DNA of 63,598 nucleotides. Source: RBG-16-64-43 sp964353865. GTDB lineage: Bacteria > Chloroflexota > Anaerolineae > Anaerolineales > RBG-16-64-43. The translations under genes and the position numbers were made by a program. This document shows, one piece after another, positions 1 through 8,933 of this stretch (within the stretch, counting starts at the first letter, position 1; every line of letters starts with the position of its first letter). The notes below the pieces were generated by a model. That model searched no databases and was not told the DNA's origin. It worked only from the letters and a program-made list of their open reading frames with translations. The DNA is taken from NCBI GenBank assembly GCA_964353865.1, contig CAYGXJ010000064.1, positions 1 to 63,598 on the forward strand. The letters are read 5' to 3'.

Positions 1-2009
1 ATCCCTGCCGCCACCGAAGCGCATATCCTCGACGACCGAGGATACCTGCAGCGAGGTGGCACGCCCGCCGGCGGTGCCGGCCGCGCGGCGCCGGGCCGGA
101 CGGTCCGCATTGCCATCGCCAGCCAGCCGAATATTGGCAAGCCCACCGTCTTCAACAGCCTGACCGGCCTCGACCAACACGTCGGGAACTGGCCGGGTAG
201 ACCCGTTGAGAAGAAGCGCGGACTCGTGCGTTTTGGCCCGGTGACTCTGGAGCTGGTGGACTTGCCCGGAACGTACAGCTTGAGCGCTCACTCCGCCGAA
301 GAGGAAATCGTCCGCGACTACCTGCTCTTCGAGCCGCCGGAAGCCGTTGTCGTTGTGGTCGGGGCGGCCACGCTTGAACGCAACCTCTACCTGGTGGCTG
401 AGCTGCTGGCCTTCAACGTGCCGCTCGTCGTGGCCTTCAACATGATGGACGTGGTGGCGAGCGAAGGTGCTGAGCTGGACTTGCAGTCGTTGCAGGCTGC
501 CCTCGCTCTGCCGGTGACGGCGCTCACCGCGTCGCGCAACGGTGGGCTCGAGGCGCTGCTGGCCTGCGCGCTCGCCACCGCCCGAGGGCCGCGTGCGGCC
601 TACATCTCGCAGCCTTCTCCGCGGCCGGAACATGTCCCGATCATCCGCAACCTGGTGCGGCTTATGGATGGGAGAATCCCCTCCGCGTACCCGCCGGTCG
701 CGTTGGCTGAACTTGACCGCCTGCTTCACGCGCACGAAGATGCCTTCCTGGATATCGTCGGAGCGCGCTACGATTGGATCCGCAAAGTCATCCGGGCGGC
801 CGTTCGGCGACCGCGAACTGATGTCGTCAGCCTCACCGACCGCATCGATCGCGTGACCAAGCACCCCGCGTGGGGCCTGCTCACGTTGATGACGATTGTG
901 GGAGTCACCTTCTGGCTCATCTATGGTCTGGCTTCGCCGATGGTCAACCTGCTGGCTGGTGCCGCCCAGTCGCTTGCCGCTGTGGCGCGCACGGCACTGG
1001 CCGCATGGCCGGCCTGGCTCTCGGGCCTGGCGATCGACGGGCTGCTGAGCGGCGTGGGAATGGTGCTGGCCTTCCTGCCGGTGATGGTGCTCTTCTTCGC
1101 TGTGCTGGGCGTACTGGAAGATGTGGGCTACTTCGCGCACGCAGCGTATGTCATGGACCGCTTCACGCATGCCATCGGCCTGCATGGCAAGAGTTGCCTG
1201 CCTCTTTTCCTTGGGTTCGGCTGCAACGTGCCGGCGGCGCTCGGCACGCGCATCCTGGAAGACCGGCGCTCGCGGGTGTTGACCCTGTTGCTCACGCCGC
1301 TCGTTCCGTGCACGGCGCGCTTGGGCGTGATCGCCTTTCTGGCACCGGCCTTCTTTGGATCGTGGGCAGCGCTTGTCTCGTTCCTGCTGGTCGTGTTCAA
1401 CATCCACATTATCGCCATGCTGGGCCTCGTGCTGGGCCGCGTCGTGCCGCGCCAGGCACCGCCGGCCTTCATCATGGAACTCCCGCTGTACCATCTGCCG
1501 ACGGCTCGCACGCGGGCGCGCTTCATCTGGCATAACACGCGTTCCTTTGTCGAGAAGGCGGGCTCGGTATCCTGCTGGCCTCGGCTGGCGTGTTGGCCCT
1601 CTCGCGCCTTGCGACGGGAGACCCGGCCTCGAGCGTCTTGGCCTGGGTGAGGCGGGGTCTCGAGCCGCTAGGGGCGCGAGTGGGGCTGGGCGATTGGCGC
1701 ATGCTGACGGCCCTTCTGACGAGTTTCGTCGCCAAGGAGAACACCATTGCCACCCTGGGCGTGCTCTTCGCCGGCCAATCTCAACACGCTCCTTTGCCCG
1801 CGCTGGTGGCGGCCCAACTGGCGCCTGCCGCGGGGCTGGCATTTCTTGTCGTGCAACTGCTGTTCAACCCATGCGCGGCGACGCTCAGCATCTTCCCGCA
1901 GGAGGCCAGCTGGCGCTGGGCGTCGGTGAGCGTGCTGCCGCAACTCGCGGTTTCGATCGGCATGGGCATCGCCGTCTTCCAAATCGCGAGCCGAGTGGGA
2001 TATGGCTGA
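1..2009 (+). pseudogene. feoB: Ferrous iron transporter FeoB, 5'-truncated by window edge and frameshifted
   Basis: FeoB imports Fe2+ across the inner membrane using an N-terminal GTPase domain and a polytopic Gate/core domain. The frame is open from base 1. The GTPase G3 (DLPGTYSL) and G4 (NMMD) motifs are intact. The G1 loop reads SQPNIGKPT instead of GNPNVGKST, and the switch-I GVTVEKK reads GRPVEKK, so both Mg-coordinating hydroxyl residues are now proline. The membrane part runs in frame to about 1568 (FVEKAGS), then continues one frame over (ILLASAGVLALSRL) to TGA at 2007-2009. One missing base near 1568-1569 restores a normal FeoB sequence. A sequencing error could explain the frameshift but not the several motif substitutions. 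The most likely reading is a decaying gene. Confidence 0.85.
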
Positions 2010-2342
2010 CCTGTCGGAGCACCCCGGCGCACCGTTCCCATCGCGCGAGGTGGGCGAGGTCGCACGCGCTTTGCTGGCTGTCTCGCCAGCGGTGGTTCGC
2101 ATACGATGTCGTCCCTGGCTACCCGCTTGCAGGCAAGCCCAGCCCTCGTGGATCTAGCCCTCCAGGTTCTGATCGTCGGCGGACGGATCGAGGAGGTCAT
2201 GTCGCCGGAGGAACGCGGCCACCCAACGGACGTAACAATCGAGGTGCGCCAGACATGCGGGTTGGCCGCCTCGTGCGTAGGCAAAGTTGCCCCAACGATC
2301 GCCGGGCAGCGCTGCCTGCGCTTGGTGCCACACGCATGCTGA
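2002..2342 (+). pseudogene. FeoC-like winged-helix remnant, frameshifted
   Basis: The ATG at 2002 overlaps the feoB stop, as expected for a coupled feo gene. The first frame gives a REVGEVARALLAVSPAVV helix and soon hits TAG. From about 2100 a second frame gives SSLATRLQASPALVDLAL and GGRIEEV, which resembles the helix-turn-helix of FeoC-like regulators. That frame ends in a cysteine-bearing tail (TCGLAASC, then single Cys) reminiscent of the Fe-S-binding loop of the family. The two halves can only be joined by a frameshift of the same sign as the one in feoB. I cannot exclude that only the second frame is translated, or that the similarity is fortuitous. Confidence 0.35.
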
Positions 2343-2394
2343 TCTTGTCCTTGCCTGCCGGCGGGGAATGCCCTTTGCTCAGTCCAGCTGCGCT

Positions 2395-3522
2395 ATGACC
2401 GCCCCCGAAATCATCATCATTGGATCTGGTCCTGCGGGGTGCTCGACGGCCCTGCATCTGGTGGCGCAGTCGCCAGCCTGGTGCGATCGCATCTTGGTGC
2501 TGGAGGCCAAGCATCATCCCCGAGCCAAGTTGTGTGGCGGTGGCGTCACAGTTCTCGGTTTGCGGGTTTTGCGGGAGCTTGGGCTCACGCTCGATGTGCC
2601 GCATGTCAGAGTGGAAGAGGCGCTCTTCCGTCTGCAGCGCCGCACGCTCAAGGTGCGCGGCCAGCCGCTGCTGGAGGTTGTTGACCGGTCGAGCCTTGAC
2701 GCCTGGCTGGTGGGCGAGGTGCGCGCCCGCGGCGTTTGTGTGGAGGAGGATTCGCCGGTACGGGCGGTGGAACCCTCGTCGAGCGAAGTCACCGTGCGCA
2801 CCGCTGCCTGCGAATACCACCCAAAGGCGGTGGTTCTGGCGTGCGGCTCTCGAGGGCTTGACTTTGTGGCGTGGGGCGCGGGTGGGTCCGCCATCGGGCC
2901 GCGGCGCGTTGCGCGGGCTGTCGAGTCCTTTACCTCACAAGAACCCGTTGAAATGTTCTCCAGCCCGCTCTCCGTCGAGTTCGATTTCTCTCCACTCGCG
3001 CAAGGGCGCCACGGCTATTCGTGGCGGTTCCCCATGCCGGGCGGCGCGCAGCCCCTCCACAACCTGGGTCTGTTCGATACGAGGCGGTACGCTGCCGGCC
3101 GCGCGCCCGATCTCAAAGCCGGGCTCGAAAAGTACGCCGGGCGGACGGGCGTGCGCAGTCTTGAGCCAATCCAGAGGCACCCCGTGCGACCGTACTCTCC
3201 CTGGGCGAGGCTTTCTGTGCCTCGCCTCCTTCTCGTCGGCGACGCAGCCGGTGTGGATCCATTGTTTGGGGAGGGGATCGGCGCCAGTCTGGCTTATGGG
3301 CGGGCGGCCGCGCAGGAAATCGATCGTGCGCGCAGCTCGGGGGATTATCGCTTCGCGGGCTTCACTTCGCGTGTGCTGGCCGGCGACCTCGGCGACTACT
3401 TGGGTGTGCGCTGGACGTTCGCGCAATTGATCTATGGCCCGGCTCCGCTGCCAGGTTTCACCCTCATGGCGTGGGCCATCGCACGACTCATTGCGCCCAG
3501 CTACCATCCTCGGTTGGTGTGA
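2395..3522 (+). CDS. FAD-dependent oxidoreductase, geranylgeranyl reductase family
   Basis: A 375-residue flavoprotein of the family that reduces isoprenoid chains (geranylgeranyl groups of lipids, quinones or pigments). The N-terminus IIIIGSGPAGCSTA is the Rossmann dinucleotide motif, followed by an acidic residue ending strand 2 (LVLEAK) and the LCGGGV segment typical of this family. The second FAD motif is GDAAGVDPLFGEGIG near residue 280. I chose the ATG at 2395 because it lies ten residues before the GxGxxG motif. In-frame sequence further upstream runs over the feo remnant and has no family features. The substrate cannot be told from sequence, and no pigment or quinone genes are adjacent. 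Confidence 0.8.
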   Translation: MTAPEIIIIGSGPAGCSTALHLVAQSPAWCDRILVLEAKHHPRAKLCGGGVTVLGLRVLRELGLTLDVPHVRVEEALFRLQRRTLKVRGQPLLEVVDRSSLDAWLVGEVRARGVCVEEDSPVRAVEPSSSEVTVRTAACEYHPKAVVLACGSRGLDFVAWGAGGSAIGPRRVARAVESFTSQEPVEMFSSPLSVEFDFSPLAQGRHGYSWRFPMPGGAQPLHNLGLFDTRRYAAGRAPDLKAGLEKYAGRTGVRSLEPIQRHPVRPYSPWARLSVPRLLLVGDAAGVDPLFGEGIGASLAYGRAAAQEIDRARSSGDYRFAGFTSRVLAGDLGDYLGVRWTFAQLIYGPAPLPGFTLMAWAIARLIAPSYHPRLV

Positions 3523-3525
3523 ACT

Positions 3526-4698
3526 TCAGGGGAGGAAGTCGAGCGGGTTGACCTTGCCGTAGTCCACACTCTGCATTTCGAAATGCAGGTGCGGGCCGGT
3601 GGAATTGCCCGTCGAGCCGATGTAGCCAATGACGTTGCCTTGATACACATTGAACCCGCAGCCCACCGCCAGTCCGCTCAGGTGCGCGTACACGGTCTGC
3701 CAGCCATTGCCGTGGTCGACCACGATCAGGTTGCCGTACCCCCAATTGGACCAGCCGGCGAATACCACCACGCCGCTCGCCGCGGCGTAGATGTTGTCGC
3801 CCAGGCGCCCGTGCAGGTCGATGGCGGGATGGAACGATGAAAACTGGTTTCCCGTCACCGCATGGCTATCCGCCGGCCACACCCACCAGTCTTCGCCTTT
3901 GACGTCGCTCAGGTATGGCCCCTGGCAGGCGCCGTCGCCGCCGTACTGCCATTTGTCCTTGTCGGTCCGGCGCAAGATGGGGACCCGCCACTGGACGAAA
4001 TCGCGCCGCCCCTCGGGGATGACGATCCATGAGCCTGGCGCGAGGCCTGGCGCGGCGGGGTCGACATCCGGTTCGAGAGCGTTGCCCGGCCAATTGACAA
4101 TGACGTCCGGCGTCACGCTGAAGAATTTGGCTACGCCGTTCAGCCCGTCGCCTTCCTGCCACTGGTAATAGGTTCCATCCACCGGAAGAATGTTGAGCAC
4201 CTGGCCGGGGCGCAGCGTGTGCGGGTCATCTTTGAGGATGGAGTAGTTGCCCCACAGGATGGTTTCCGGCTTGAGGTTGAAGCGCGCGGCGATAGCAAAG
4301 AGCGAGTCGCCTTGCTGCACGGTGTATTGAGTCACGTCGACCCGCGGACGCGCGGGGACATCGGTGTGCAGCAAAACCTCTCGATCGATAATGGCGCCAC
4401 CGGCGCCTGAGTCAAAGGCTGGCAGCACGGCCGGCCCGACGGCTAGCGGTGCGCTGAGGGTGGGGGTCGGCGCGTTGCTCAAATTGATGCGCGCCGGGAG
4501 CCACGACCACAGGCTTGGGCGGGCCATCCAACTGAACAGGATGACCAGCCCTAGTACGAGGAAGTGGCTGGCGCTGCGCAAGATCGGCTCGCGCAGGCCA
4601 GAGCGCACCAAATCCTCCCACAGCCTGAACCAGGCTGGGCGGGATTCGCGGGAGGGTTCGTTGCCTTCGGATGACGGGCGGCTCGGTTCGGGAGACAT
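3526..4698 (-). CDS. Membrane-anchored LysM and M23 family murein endopeptidase
   Basis: A 390-residue protein with a basic cytoplasmic N-terminus, one membrane segment around residues 44-60, a clear LysM repeat (YTVQQGDSLFAIAARF, with ILWGN and LRPGQVLNILP), a weaker second LysM-like unit (YYQWQEGDGLNGVAKFF), and a C-terminal M23 domain. The metal ligands are present: HPAID (HxxxD) and HLHFE (HxH). It should cleave peptidoglycan cross-links outside the membrane, with LysM binding glycan. It is a tandem paralogue of the next gene, with almost the same LysM/linker pattern, and both precede rho on the same strand. The start at 4698 puts the anchor at the usual place. Confidence 0.88.
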   Translation of the reverse strand: MSPEPSRPSSEGNEPSRESRPAWFRLWEDLVRSGLREPILRSASHFLVLGLVILFSWMARPSLWSWLPARINLSNAPTPTLSAPLAVGPAVLPAFDSGAGGAIIDREVLLHTDVPARPRVDVTQYTVQQGDSLFAIAARFNLKPETILWGNYSILKDDPHTLRPGQVLNILPVDGTYYQWQEGDGLNGVAKFFSVTPDVIVNWPGNALEPDVDPAAPGLAPGSWIVIPEGRRDFVQWRVPILRRTDKDKWQYGGDGACQGPYLSDVKGEDWWVWPADSHAVTGNQFSSFHPAIDLHGRLGDNIYAAASGVVVFAGWSNWGYGNLIVVDHGNGWQTVYAHLSGLAVGCGFNVYQGNVIGYIGSTGNSTGPHLHFEMQSVDYGKVNPLDFLP

Positions 4699-4796
4699 AC
4701 TTCACCAATGAAGACCGGGAGGATAACTTGTCGCCTCCCGGTCTGTCAAGCTAGCCCTCACCGCCAACTGCATTTCTGCGGCTTGGTGCAGCGCGC

Positions 4797-5843
4797 CTAG
4801 TAGTAGAGATGCGGGTTCTCAGGAGTCCCCATGTATCGCATCTCGAAATGGATGTGATATCCAGTGGAATTGCCTGTATTGCCGGCCAGGCCCAACATGA
4901 ATCCACCATACCGTATCGCTTGCCCGCAACTCACGTTGACCTGGTCAAGATGGGCGTAGAACGTCACCCAGCGGTTGCCATGGTCGATGATGACCAGGTT
5001 GCCATAGCCGCGCGTGCTCCAACCGGCGAATACCACAACGCCGGCGTCGGCCGCGTACACGCCCGTGCCCGGCGCCGCGGCGATGTCAATTCCGGGATGA
5101 CCAGGCCAGAAGTCATTGCCCGAAATCGTTGTGAATTGCCCGGGCCACGACCACGCACCTGAGCCTACCGGGCCGCCATAGCCGCCCGCGCATGCCCCGG
5201 GACCGAGGCTGGGGAAGGAGTAGCGCGTCCCGATCATCACCGGAGCAGCCCAATCCTTGAACGGCCGGCTGCCACCGGGAACGATGATCCAATCCCCGGT
5301 CAACATTCTTGGATCGAGCGGGTTGAGATTGTTGCCCGGCCAGCTGAGAATCTCCTCGGGCGTTGTGTCGAATTCTTGCGCGATCTTCTCGATCGTGTCG
5401 CCCTCCTGCCACTTGTAGTACAGGCCATTCACGGGCAGGATGTTGAGCACTTGCCCCGGCCGCAGCAACTCCGGGTCATCCTCGAGCGTGTCAAAGTTGC
5501 CCCACAGGATCGTCTCGGGTTTGATCTGGAACTTGGTGGCGATGGAGAAGACCGAATCGCCGCGCTCCACGGTGTAAGGGGTGATGCCCTCGGTGGGCCG
5601 CTCAGGGCGTACGGTGTGTACGTCAATCGTGCGGCGGATGAGCGTGTCGTTGGCCTGGGCCGAATAGTCCGGCAGCTTGGCCAACCCGTTGCCACCCGAG
5701 GGGGAGGCCGCGGCAACTGGCGGCCCGCCGCTGGCTGCAGCGGTGCGCGCCGGACCATAAACCCGCCAGGCCCACACAATGCCGGCCGCCAGTGCCAGTA
5801 CGAGAATTCCAAATCCGATCCACAAGAATCGTTTCTGCACCAC
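4797..5843 (-). CDS. LysM and M23 family murein endopeptidase (paralogue)
   Basis: A 348-residue exported endopeptidase with a GTG start at 5843 preceded by a GGGAGAG ribosome binding site. A signal anchor (residues about 5-27, ILVLALAAGIVWAWRVY) is followed by a low-complexity linker, a LysM repeat (YTVERGDSVFSIATKF, ILWGN, LRPGQVLNILP), a second weaker LysM-like unit (YYKWQEGDTIEKIAQEF) and an M23 peptidase domain with HPGIDI (HxxxD) and HIHFE (HxH). The architecture repeats that of the downstream gene, so the pair arose by duplication. Its short gap to rho suggests possible cotranscription. The cell-wall target is inferred from the family. Confidence 0.87.
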   Translation of the reverse strand: MVQKRFLWIGFGILVLALAAGIVWAWRVYGPARTAAASGGPPVAAASPSGGNGLAKLPDYSAQANDTLIRRTIDVHTVRPERPTEGITPYTVERGDSVFSIATKFQIKPETILWGNFDTLEDDPELLRPGQVLNILPVNGLYYKWQEGDTIEKIAQEFDTTPEEILSWPGNNLNPLDPRMLTGDWIIVPGGSRPFKDWAAPVMIGTRYSFPSLGPGACAGGYGGPVGSGAWSWPGQFTTISGNDFWPGHPGIDIAAAPGTGVYAADAGVVVFAGWSTRGYGNLVIIDHGNRWVTFYAHLDQVNVSCGQAIRYGGFMLGLAGNTGNSTGYHIHFEMRYMGTPENPHLYY

Positions 5844-5886
5844 TCACTCTCCCGCGCAGGTGATCAACCGATAAAGGAGGACCATT

Positions 5887-7164
5887 CTAGTTGTCTTTGG
5901 TCAGAGTCTCCAGGAACTCGATATTGTTCTCGGTCTGGCTCAGCCGGGTCAGGATGGCCTCCGTGGCCGTGGTGATATCCATGCCCGCGCCGTTAGGCGG
6001 CGCCGTCATCATCTGCCCAAACATGCGCCGCATCAACCACACCCGCGGAGTGATATCTGGGCCGAGCAGCAATTCCTCGCGGCGGGTGGAGGAGCGCTCG
6101 ATGTCGAAAGCGGGGAAGATACGCCGCTCCTGCAGCTTGCGCGACAGGTGCAGCTCCATGTTACCGGTGCCTTTGAACTCCTCATAGACCATGTCGTCCA
6201 GGCGCGAGCCGGTATCCACCAGGCAGGTGGCGATAATGGTCAGCGAGCCGCCTTCCTCGATGTTGCGCGCCGCGCCGAAGAACCGCTTGGGCGGATAGAG
6301 TGCGGCCGGGTCGAGGCCGCCGGAAAGCGTGCGCCCGGAGGGCACCACGACCAGGTTGTAGGCGCGTGCCAGACGGGTGATCGAATCGAGCAGGATGACC
6401 ACGTCGCGGCCGATTTCCACCAGCCGCTTGGCTCGCTCGAGAGCGATCTCGGCCACGCGCACGTGTGAGGTGACCGGCTCATCGAAGGTGGACGAGATGA
6501 CCTCGGCCTCCACCGAACGGTCCATGTCGGTGACTTCTTCGGGCCGCTCGCCGATGAGCGCCACCATCAAGTGCACATCCGGGTATTTGCGCGAGATGCC
6601 GTTGGCGATGTGCTTGAGCACGGTCGTCTTGCCGGCCTTGGGCGGCGAGACAATCAGGCCGCGTTGGCCCCGTCCGATGGGCGAGACCAAGTTGAGCAGG
6701 CGGGTGGCCAGTTCGTGGCGGTCGGTTTCCAGATCAAAGCGCTTCTCGGGGAAAATCGGCACGAGCGATTCAAACGTCGGGCGCTGTTTGGCCGCTTCCG
6801 GGTCGAGGCCGTTGATGGCTTCCACCCGCAGCAAGCCGAAATACTTCTCGGATTCCTTGGGCGCCCGCACCTGTCCGATGACCATATCGCCGGTGCGCAA
6901 GCTGAAACGGCGAATCTGCGATTGCGAGACGTAGATGTCGTTCGGCCCCGGCAAGTAGTGTTCGGCGCGCAAGAAGCCGATCCCCTCTTCGACGATCTCC
7001 AAAATACCTCCGCGCAGTTCGAGCCCCTGACGCTCGGCATTGGCCTGCAACAATCGCAGCACCAGATCGTCCTTCTTCATTCGAGTGAAGGCGGGGATCT
7101 CCAGTTCTTTGCCCGTGCGGCGCAGATCGGCAAGCGTCATCTTTTCCAGTTCGGCTATATGCAT
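5887..7164 (-). CDS. rho: Transcription termination factor Rho
   Basis: Rho is the hexameric RNA-dependent ATPase that ends transcription of untranslated RNA. The 425-residue product has the RhoN helical domain (LEKMTLADLRRTGKELEIP), an RNA-binding cold-shock-like domain (residues about 50-125), and a RecA-type motor with Walker A PPKAGKTT, the GERPEEVTDM segment and Walker B DVVILLDSITRLARAYN. It is full length with no insert in the N-terminal domain. I prefer the ATG at 7164 (MHIAELEKM), which starts exactly at the RhoN domain. An in-frame ATG at 7218 would add 18 residues with no family support. Confidence 0.95.
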   Translation of the reverse strand: MHIAELEKMTLADLRRTGKELEIPAFTRMKKDDLVLRLLQANAERQGLELRGGILEIVEEGIGFLRAEHYLPGPNDIYVSQSQIRRFSLRTGDMVIGQVRAPKESEKYFGLLRVEAINGLDPEAAKQRPTFESLVPIFPEKRFDLETDRHELATRLLNLVSPIGRGQRGLIVSPPKAGKTTVLKHIANGISRKYPDVHLMVALIGERPEEVTDMDRSVEAEVISSTFDEPVTSHVRVAEIALERAKRLVEIGRDVVILLDSITRLARAYNLVVVPSGRTLSGGLDPAALYPPKRFFGAARNIEEGGSLTIIATCLVDTGSRLDDMVYEEFKGTGNMELHLSRKLQERRIFPAFDIERSSTRREELLLGPDITPRVWLMRRMFGQMMTAPPNGAGMDITTATEAILTRLSQTENNIEFLETLTKDN

Positions 7165-7411
7165 TGTGGGCTCTCGCTTATCTCTCGAGGTGGGTGGAAT
7201 GGCATCGGATGGCCGCATCGCCGGCGGCGCGCTAGGTGGAATTGAGATCGGTGGACCGTCTTGGCCTAAAGGTGTGCAGACGCTCTCGGGGCGAGTGAAC
7301 CCATGCAGAGTGGGGCCGTCTCCCGAACCAACCGGAGTGTACGCCGTGTGCGAATAATAGTGAGGCGCGCTTTCCTAGAGATGGGGTACCACCAGGTCGC
7401 TCAGGTACAGG

Positions 7412-7484
<73 letters not shown>

Positions 7485-7613
7485 AAGATGGGGTCAGTAA
7501 AGCGGGAGCCACCGGGCATACGATCGCGGGCAGTTCCCTGGGGGCGCCGGTTTACAACTGTCTGGGGCTCGCCGCCATGCTGCGGCGAGGGTCGCCTCCC
7601 CCGTGCTGGCAGG

Positions 7614-7641
7614 ATTATACCTGGATTCATGAGGCTGTCAA
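7614..7641 (-). promoter_or_regulatory. Sigma-70-type promoter upstream of tRNA-Lys
   Basis: On the minus strand TTGACA (7641-7636), a 16-bp spacer and TATAAT (7619-7614) form a consensus promoter. Transcription should start near 7607, about 120 nt before the mature tRNA-Lys 5' end. No other gene lies between them. Confidence 0.6.
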
Positions 7642-7916
7642 TAGGAGTGTGTCAAGCTCTGATGACTCGATACGTTCGCGGGGCTCTGCCTGGGCGAGCT
7701 GCGCCGGCGCCGCGCATTTCGCTCACTTGGGTGCCCCGGTCGGCTTCTTGGGAGATTGCGTTGGTTGCGAGCCGTGGCCCTTGTTCTTGGACGACTGGCA
7801 ACTCTCCTCTTCCCTCCGACACGCCCTCCGCTACCCCGGCAGTGACTGAGACCCCGACACTTGCACCGGCGATCTGACCGCCCGACTGTTGGCTGACCAA
7901 TTCGTGGAACTCTCGA

Positions 7917-7944
7917 CGAGAGACCCGTGGCTTCGGGTCTCTCG
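7917..7944 (+). terminator. Hairpin terminator candidate
   Basis: A perfect 11-bp inverted repeat CGAGAGACCCG / CGGGTCTCTCG encloses a 6-nt loop. On the plus strand it is followed by a U-rich stretch (TTCTGTTCTTCC). No intact gene precedes it, so it may terminate a lost gene whose Thr/Pro-rich tail ends about 40 nt upstream. Confidence 0.55.
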
Positions 7945-8026
7945 TTCTGTTCTTCCCCGATGCATCCATTCATCCACTCGGTCGCCTAAAGCGGCACGAG
8001 TGCCACCTGCTCATTCGTGGGCGGAC

Positions 8027-8059
8027 TTGCACAATGAATTCGAGCAAATCAGATATAAT
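8027..8059 (+). promoter_or_regulatory. Candidate promoter of the ACIII operon
   Basis: A perfect TATAAT at 8054-8059 stands out in GC-rich DNA. The nearest -35 candidate is TTGCAC at 8027-8032, but the 21-bp spacer is longer than ideal. It would give a leader of about 310 nt before the cytochrome gene at 8379. Confidence 0.4.
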
Positions 8060-8378
8060 CTCGCCCATTCTTGGAAAGCGGACTTGGTGGGCGCAGGCAG
8101 TGGGGGGCCTTTCGGGGTGGATTCTTGGCAAGGGACGGGTCGGCGAGCTCAGGCAGCGATTATTGAGCACCAGTCATGAGCAGAATGGCCTCGCCTCGGC
8201 CCCCAGTTCGCAGCCGCTCCTGTCCGAGCCAATGTGTACAACCGGTTCCTGTGTCATCCGTCGCAAGCGCACGCCAATTGCGTTCACGGGATAGTGCCGT
8301 GACGTCCATAGGGCGCTCCGCGGGCGCGCGATGGCGCGAGTACGATGCATGAGTCCCATCCCTGTGAAGGAGGCGTCC

Positions 8379-8924
8379 ATGTTCTCCTCATTGTGGTGGC
8401 GGGTCGGGCGGTTCGTGCGGACCTCTCCGGCACGTCTCTTCCTTGTGGCGGGTGTCGTCGTCGCGGGCGCGACGGCCCTCTCGGGGTCGGCCGCGCCGGC
8501 GGCCCCAACCCAACCGCTGGTCTTCAACCATCAAGTCATGGTGCAGGCCGGCGTGCAATGCCTGTTTTGTCATAACGATGCACTGCGCTCGCCCTCGCCC
8601 GGAATGCCAAGTGTAGGACTCTGCATGGGCTGCCATAAGACGATCGCCGCCGATCGACCGGTCATCAAGCAACTCTCCGATTACTATGCACGCGGTGTGC
8701 CCATCCCCTGGGCGCGCGTCAACTACGTGCCTCGCTTTGTCTACTTTAGCCACAAAGTTCATCTCACGGTGGGTGGCCTCAACTGCGAGAATTGTCACGG
8801 CGATGTAGGCCACATGAAGGTGGTCGAGCCCGTCGCGAAGATGACCATGGGCTGGTGCCTCGATTGTCATTCCAGACAACCCAATGCGCCGCAATTGCGC
8901 GATTGCGTGATCTGTCACCGCTAG
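8379..8924 (+). CDS. actA: Pentaheme cytochrome c, ActA-like subunit of alternative complex III
   Basis: A 181-residue protein with a signal anchor (residues about 10-40) and five heme-attachment motifs: CLFCH, CMGCH, CENCH, CLDCH and CVICH. Five hemes match ActA, the electron-wiring subunit of ACIII, which oxidises quinol and passes electrons to periplasmic carriers. The ATG at 8379 follows an AAGGAGG ribosome binding site at good spacing. The in-frame ATG at 8331 has no such site. The gene is first of six consecutive ACIII genes on the plus strand. Confidence 0.85.
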   Translation: MFSSLWWRVGRFVRTSPARLFLVAGVVVAGATALSGSAAPAAPTQPLVFNHQVMVQAGVQCLFCHNDALRSPSPGMPSVGLCMGCHKTIAADRPVIKQLSDYYARGVPIPWARVNYVPRFVYFSHKVHLTVGGLNCENCHGDVGHMKVVEPVAKMTMGWCLDCHSRQPNAPQLRDCVICHR

Positions 8925-8933
8925 GAGAGCGAC

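Larger units (their letters stand above)
7642..8378. other. Long gene-poor interval before the ACIII operon
   Basis: I find no convincing gene here. The plus strand has a short stretch ending in a Ser/Thr/Pro-rich run (TPSATPAVTETPTLAPA, stop near 7877) that resembles linkers of secreted Chloroflexota proteins. It lacks a credible start or domain and could be the end of a degraded exported-protein gene. A perfect hairpin (7917-7944) and a TATAAT box (8054-8059) are listed separately. Confidence 0.4.

Noticed and set aside
1555..1575. Programmed frameshift in feoB
   Set aside because: There is no slippery heptamer or downstream pseudoknot, and the gene also has ruined G1/G2 motifs, so decay is the simpler reading.
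7652..7969. Minus-strand frame of 105 codons before the ACIII operon
   Set aside because: It covers the antisense of the Thr/Pro-rich stretch and the terminator hairpin, has no RBS and no domain.
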